From Candidatus Halobeggiatoa sp. HSG11 (GTDB lineage Bacteria; Pseudomonadota; Gammaproteobacteria; Beggiatoales; Beggiatoaceae), in the NCBI GenBank assembly GCA_030378105.1, contig JAUCGL010000001.1, forward strand, positions 1 to 64,000: a DNA stretch of 64,000 bases. Direction: 5' to 3'. Under the pieces are notes generated by a model, which was given only the letters and a program-made list of their open reading frames with translations, was not told the DNA's origin and did not search any database. The position numbers and the translations under genes are program-made. Below are positions 60,363 to 64,000 of this stretch, piece after piece (position 1 is the first letter of the stretch; every line of letters starts with the position of its first letter).

Positions 60363-61676
60363 TCATAAAGTAAAAGTAAAATCTTTCACCAATGCTCCCG
60401 GCAATCTAGCACTATTGGTTGAACGTACTTCATAAGTATCTGCTTCCATAATAAATTCTCTTTCGGCAGTCAAGGCTATTAAATTAGCTCCTAAAATATT
60501 GTATAAAGTTTCATCCCACCGCATAACGTTCAATGGAGCAACTATTTCTCCCTTTTCAACCCAAAAAGTGGCAAATCTGGTCATGCCAGTCATTCTGCAA
60601 GCTGGTCGATCAGAATAGTTTAAATACCATAAGTTATTGATATAAATACCAGTATCTAATTCACGCAATATATTATCAGCAGCAAAATTGCCAGCCGCTA
60701 AATCTATCGAAGTAGGGAATTCTTCATCATAAGCTCCGTTAGTATCCAACTCATATTCTTTTGCAGAACGTGGAGAAATAAGGGTTTTATCATAAATACC
60801 TTGTTTAATCAAGGAAATTTGGTCTGGTTTAATAAACCCTTGAGTTTGGAAAGTAGGAGCAGTTCCATCTTTGATATTTTCGGTGATTGTTATGCTTGGG
60901 TGTAAATTTTGTCCTTCCAACATTTGCAGTAAAGCGGTATCTTTTGTTCGATGGGACTTGATGCCGAAGCTATCCCAACTCAATAGCTGGAAAATTTCAA
61001 ATAAAGCAGCCGGAGATAAATAAACTCGATATTTACCCGGCTCTATGGTGCGAGATTCCTGTTTTAATATTTGCAATTGATTGGTTGAGCTAGTTATTTT
61101 ACTTTGAAATTCAGCATTATTCCACTCAAAACCAGCGTAAGCAGACTTAACCGCTTTGTCTTTACTGTGATATAAACTCCAATCAAAATTAAAGGTATAA
61201 CTGCTATGCCAATTGCGTTGCCCAAAAGAGTTGGCAAAACCAGTAAAAATACCACCAGAAGCATAGATACCAACAAAATCACCAGTAGCAGTTAAAATTT
61301 CGTTAACTGCATCTTTAGCATCTAATAAATTATTAGTACCTATTGATTCGGTTGAATTTATTTCAGTTGCATAGAGTAAATATGGGTCTGCCGGAACATG
61401 CGGTAATTGATGACGAAGTTGCTGAATTGAAGCAGTCACCCGTTCATAATCGGTATTTAGTTCACCACTGAGGGCTAATTGTTCGCTGACATGGCGTTGA
61501 CCATCAATCAAATCAATCATCAAATAACGTTGCTCAACACTGCCCGGCTGCCGAATTTGAGCTTTGTTAAATCTAATGAAATCAGATTGTTCTGCGGTTA
61601 GTTCGGCTAAATAAATTTCATTGCCTTGTAATTGTTTATCAATAAAATCGGCTAAGGTGTTAAAGTATTCTTGCAT
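60363..61676 (-). CDS. TldE/PmbA-family metalloprotease subunit
   Basis: The 437-residue protein belongs to the TldD/PmbA family on length, fold signatures (FTGFANSFGQRNWHS, LSPAALFEIFQLLSWDSFG, DTGIYINNLWYLNYSDRPACRMTGMTR) and position after tldD. It lacks the HExxxH metal site of the partner, as TldE subunits do. The TldD-TldE heterodimer is a Zn protease that trims unfolded peptides and matures some RiPPs such as microcin B17; CcdA degradation is also known. Its ATG overlaps the last base of the tldD-like gene, and GGAGG of the preceding stop region serves as ribosome site. Confidence 0.9.
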   Translation of the reverse strand: MQEYFNTLADFIDKQLQGNEIYLAELTAEQSDFIRFNKAQIRQPGSVEQRYLMIDLIDGQRHVSEQLALSGELNTDYERVTASIQQLRHQLPHVPADPYLLYATEINSTESIGTNNLLDAKDAVNEILTATGDFVGIYASGGIFTGFANSFGQRNWHSSYTFNFDWSLYHSKDKAVKSAYAGFEWNNAEFQSKITSSTNQLQILKQESRTIEPGKYRVYLSPAALFEIFQLLSWDSFGIKSHRTKDTALLQMLEGQNLHPSITITENIKDGTAPTFQTQGFIKPDQISLIKQGIYDKTLISPRSAKEYELDTNGAYDEEFPTSIDLAAGNFAADNILRELDTGIYINNLWYLNYSDRPACRMTGMTRFATFWVEKGEIVAPLNVMRWDETLYNILGANLIALTAEREFIMEADTYEVRSTNSARLPGALVKDFTFTL

Positions 61677-63103
61677 TACACACCTCCAAATACGTCAATA
61701 TCAGCAAACACACAGGTTGGTGAAGCATGTCCGACTCGCATAATTTGATTTGGTTCACCCTTACCACAGTTAGGAACTCCAAAAACGTTGACAGTATTTT
61801 TGTCTCCAACTTTGCTTAAATTTCTCCAAAAAGTAGCTGATATACCTCGATAATTTGGATTTTTTACCACTTGAGTTAATTCTCCATTTTCTATTAATTG
61901 TCCCCACTCACAGCCAAATTGAAATTTATTGCGTGAATCATCAATTGACCATGAAGAATTAGTTCGCATCAAAATACCTCGTTCAATAGAACCTAACATA
62001 TTTTCAAAACTACTAGTACCCGGTTCAACGTTAAGATTAGCCATTCTATCTATTGGTGGTCGATTCCAAGAGCTGGCTCGGGAATTGGCAACTCCGGCTG
62101 TATTGGCTCTGGTCTGTGAAATAGTTCCACCCAATGGAGTTTGCAAGATACCATTTTGAATAATATAAGTTTTTTTTGCTTCCAAACCTTCATCATCAAA
62201 ATTATAACTGGCAAATTGATTAGTAACAGTTGGGTCAAATGTTACGTTAAGCAATTCCGAACCGTATTGATAGTTACCGAACATGTCCAAGCTAACAAAA
62301 GTAGTACCAGCATAGTTTCTTTCATCACCTAAAATTCGGTCTAATTCAAGTGGATGGCCGATAGATTCGTGAATTTGCAATATCATTTGATCGGGAGCTA
62401 ACATAACATCCATACGATTATTTGGACAGTTAGGAGCAGCTAGTAATTGCAATGCTTCAGTAGCTAAAACCTTACCTTTGCCAATAAAATTTAGCTTATC
62501 TAACATTTCTAAGCCACCTTGCTGTCCATTGCTGAAATCCCCAAAAGTTCGCCGTTGCGTCTCAACTCCCTGATTAGCTATAACTCTTATATTTGGGATA
62601 ATATATTGAAAATTTTGCTGAATTTCACTGCCAGTATTGGTCAAATAAATCTGTTCAGTTTGAATTGCTTGTAATGAGACTTCCCAATCAACAATTTTAT
62701 CATTCAACTTACATTGTTCTGCTTCTTGACGTAATAAATCCAATTTGTCATTAGTTGATACACTATCCCAAATCTCTGTTACGGTTGAATTATATTCACC
62801 TTGGGCTTGTGACATATTGGTCTTAGTTAAATCAATTACCATATGATTACGACTATGTTCAGCCCACATTTGAGCTTTAGCCATAGCTTTCTTTAAACCA
62901 GTTTCAGTCAAATCACTGGTTGCTGCGTAACCTAAACCACCTTTATCAATGACAGTTAACATAACTCCAGTATCATGAGTACGAAGTGGTGGTTCAACAA
63001 CTTTTTGGCGTACAGATAATTTTTCAGATGTTTCTGTTATATAACGTAATGAACAAAAATCGACTGGAGGAATTATATTTTGGAAACGTTGTTTAATGTG
63101 CAT
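61676..63103 (-). CDS. tldD: TldD-family metalloprotease
   Basis: The 475-residue protein has the family's zinc motif HESIGHPLELDR (HExxxH; ~240-251) and the region GVANSRASSWNRPPIDRMANL. Together with the downstream TldE-like protein it should form the heterodimeric peptidase. E. coli TldD is 481 residues, so the length is normal. No RiPP precursor or cyclodehydratase is recognisable nearby. It is first in a two-gene operon. Confidence 0.92.
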   Translation of the reverse strand: MHIKQRFQNIIPPVDFCSLRYITETSEKLSVRQKVVEPPLRTHDTGVMLTVIDKGGLGYAATSDLTETGLKKAMAKAQMWAEHSRNHMVIDLTKTNMSQAQGEYNSTVTEIWDSVSTNDKLDLLRQEAEQCKLNDKIVDWEVSLQAIQTEQIYLTNTGSEIQQNFQYIIPNIRVIANQGVETQRRTFGDFSNGQQGGLEMLDKLNFIGKGKVLATEALQLLAAPNCPNNRMDVMLAPDQMILQIHESIGHPLELDRILGDERNYAGTTFVSLDMFGNYQYGSELLNVTFDPTVTNQFASYNFDDEGLEAKKTYIIQNGILQTPLGGTISQTRANTAGVANSRASSWNRPPIDRMANLNVEPGTSSFENMLGSIERGILMRTNSSWSIDDSRNKFQFGCEWGQLIENGELTQVVKNPNYRGISATFWRNLSKVGDKNTVNVFGVPNCGKGEPNQIMRVGHASPTCVFADIDVFGGV

Positions 63104-63275
63104 ATATTAAATTGTATTTATGGTTTTTAATTCTTTAAGTTATCTGAATATTAAATTATTATATCCTGTTCATACTATTTTTGCTATAGTATACTTATCA
63201 TTGGGTAAGCACAGGAATTTGTATTTAATCTGAACTAGCATCAAGCTACTTTACTTAAATTATTGAGGGGGCAGT

Positions 63276-63419
63276 ATGAAATATTATATTTTGGAACTGG
63301 ATGATGGTGTGCGGACTATCGGTTTTCAACAAAATTTCGGAGTACAAGGTTCCCTTGTTTCTATTTGTAAGAAGAACTTGATTCCAATTCTCTCCATGTC
63401 TTACAGCGTTAATGTATAG
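63276..63419 (+). pseudogene. Short ORF apparently truncated by a MITE
   Basis: A 47-codon ORF (MKYYILELDDGVRTIGFQQN...) has a strong GAGGGGGC site before its ATG, but its stop TAG lies within the TATAGCA end of the MITE copy at 63415. The coding frame therefore appears to have been cut by the insertion. No family is recognised. Confidence 0.5.
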
Positions 63420-63498
63420 CATTTCCCAATTAAATAGACTACAGTTATATTAAGCAAGAATTTTATATTTTTATAGATTTTAATTAAGAATTGCTATA
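63415..63498. mobile_element. MITE-like element with TATAGCA ends, copy B
   Basis: Starts TATAGCATTTCCCAATTAAA and ends AATTGCTATA, 84 bp, clearly related to the 105-bp copy at 60172. Together with the truncated ORF it accounts for most of the ~420-base stretch before the hsdR fragment. Confidence 0.75.
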
Positions 63499-63527
63499 TC
63501 TAATTAATAAGACAAGTTAAAATAATT

Positions 63528-64000
63528 CTAACCACCGGTGATTCCATTAATAAAAGTATCAATAAAATCTAAAATCTTGTTCAAAATTTGTTCGCCTAAT
63601 TTTTTGCGTTTTAATACTGAAGGTTTTTTGCCTTCAATTAATTCCAATATCTCATCTCGTAGTGGTTCTCTTTCTGAAAGAAGATAGTTATTTATCAATT
63701 TTTGGGTTTTTTCTTCAGACAAATTTTCATCTTTTACTAACTGTTGAAAAGCCTTTTCCTGTTCTTTATCCCAAAACTTATAAAACTCTGATTTTATTTT
63801 GTTTTTATCTTTGATTTCAGGAAGATTATCCAAAATAAATTTTTCTATTAATTCTCGTTTGCTTCTTAAGGCAACTTCTGTATTTAATAAATTATAGATT
63901 TCAGTTGGTTCTTCATCAGCATTTGGTTTTAATTCAATCAGTAGCTGGATAATATAATTTACATTTATTTCATCACGATGGATTAGTTCCAACTCAAAAT
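63528..64000 (-). CDS. hsdR: Type I restriction enzyme R subunit, C-terminal part (runs off the window)
   Basis: The frame is open to the window edge (FELELIHRDEINVNYI...), and no start codon with a ribosome site is present, so this is the 3' end of a longer gene. It matches the C-terminal helical domain of HsdR: INVNYIIQLLIEL, NNYLLSEREPLRDEILELI, LGEQILNKILDFIDTFINGI. HsdR is the ATP-dependent translocase/nuclease of type I restriction; its hsdM and hsdS genes would lie outside. Confidence 0.85.
   Translation of the reverse strand, partial: FELELIHRDEINVNYIIQLLIELKPNADEEPTEIYNLLNTEVALRSKRELIEKFILDNLPEIKDKNKIKSEFYKFWDKEQEKAFQQLVKDENLSEEKTQKLINNYLLSEREPLRDEILELIEGKKPSVLKRKKLGEQILNKILDFIDTFINGITGG

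Noticed and set aside
60363-63103. RiPP biosynthetic cluster around the TldD/TldE pair
   Set aside because: No precursor peptide, YcaO or dehydrogenase gene is visible next to the pair; TldD/E is also a housekeeping protease.

Overview
The window is AT-rich and carries an unusual mix of genes: WD40 and NHL propellers, a filamentous-haemagglutinin (two-partner secretion) exoprotein, CHAT, C13 and C14 caspase-like peptidases, STAND-type ATPases with HTH domains, PIN toxins, a REP-type transposase and many small palindromic repeats. This fits the large filamentous sulfur-oxidising Gammaproteobacteria (Beggiatoaceae/Thiotrichales); filamentous cyanobacteria share parts of the gene mix. Gram-negative affiliation is supported by LysM lipoproteins with lipoboxes, the TPS-domain protein and a TldD/TldE pair. 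The taxonomic call is an inference from gene content; no rRNA or tRNA gene was recognised.

Layout. 0-4.4 kb: a membrane-anchored WD40 protein, followed by four spaced copies of its own 3' end and of a REP-like palindrome, between which sit a REP-associated tyrosine (HUH) transposase and a PIN toxin-antitoxin pair. 4.4-7.5 kb: a SWI2/SNF2 helicase. 7.5-36.2 kb, all on the minus strand: an array of large exported proteins, comprising a 54-bp-repeat protein, a 1600-residue mosaic (SdrD-like, G8-like, TSP3, DUF11, vWA), a short paralogue of its front half, a TPS-domain haemagglutinin, a ~2000-residue NHL / C13-peptidase / Calx-beta protein, two giant tandem paralogues sharing a ~650-residue C-terminal module, a TPR-CHAT protease and a small exported protein. 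36.4-40.8 kb: an HTH-ATPase followed closely by a polytopic membrane ATPase. 40.8-41.35 kb: a decayed partial copy of the 7.5-8.9 kb gene, terminator included.

41.5-42.7 kb: an HTH plus TPR-like regulator whose 3' end overlaps a 45-codon ORF for a secreted peptide, followed by a 68-codon ORF. 42.7-45.5 kb (minus): a nucleoside-phosphorylase/caspase fusion with a four-TM partner. 45.8-48.7 kb: a CapD/WbpM-type sugar-nucleotide dehydratase translationally linked to moaA. 48.8-52.9 kb (minus): a second HTH-protein plus membrane-ATPase pair, this time with an NHL sensor domain. 53.2-56.5 kb: two LysM lipoproteins, three small membrane or exported proteins and an SH3b protein. 56.6-57.3 kb: a reverse-order PIN toxin-antitoxin pair. 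57.3-60.1 kb: an exported HAD / phosphosugar-isomerase fusion and a small hypothetical. 60.4-63.1 kb: a TldD/TldE pair. The window ends inside a type I restriction hsdR gene.

How the parts may work together (inference). The 7.5-36 kb array looks like a surface or extracellular matrix programme with built-in proteases. A 19-bp palindrome, TGTAAC-N7-GTTAYA, lies before the 505-residue HTH-ATPase, before one giant exported protein and in the 15.85-kb gap, so the HTH-ATPase/membrane-ATPase pair could sense an envelope signal and control part of this array. The same two-gene logic recurs at 49-53 kb. The strongest candidate for something undescribed is the 41.5-42.7 kb triad, which resembles Gram-positive RRNPP peptide quorum sensing (HTH-TPR receptor with an overlapping secreted-peptide gene) in a Gram-negative setting.
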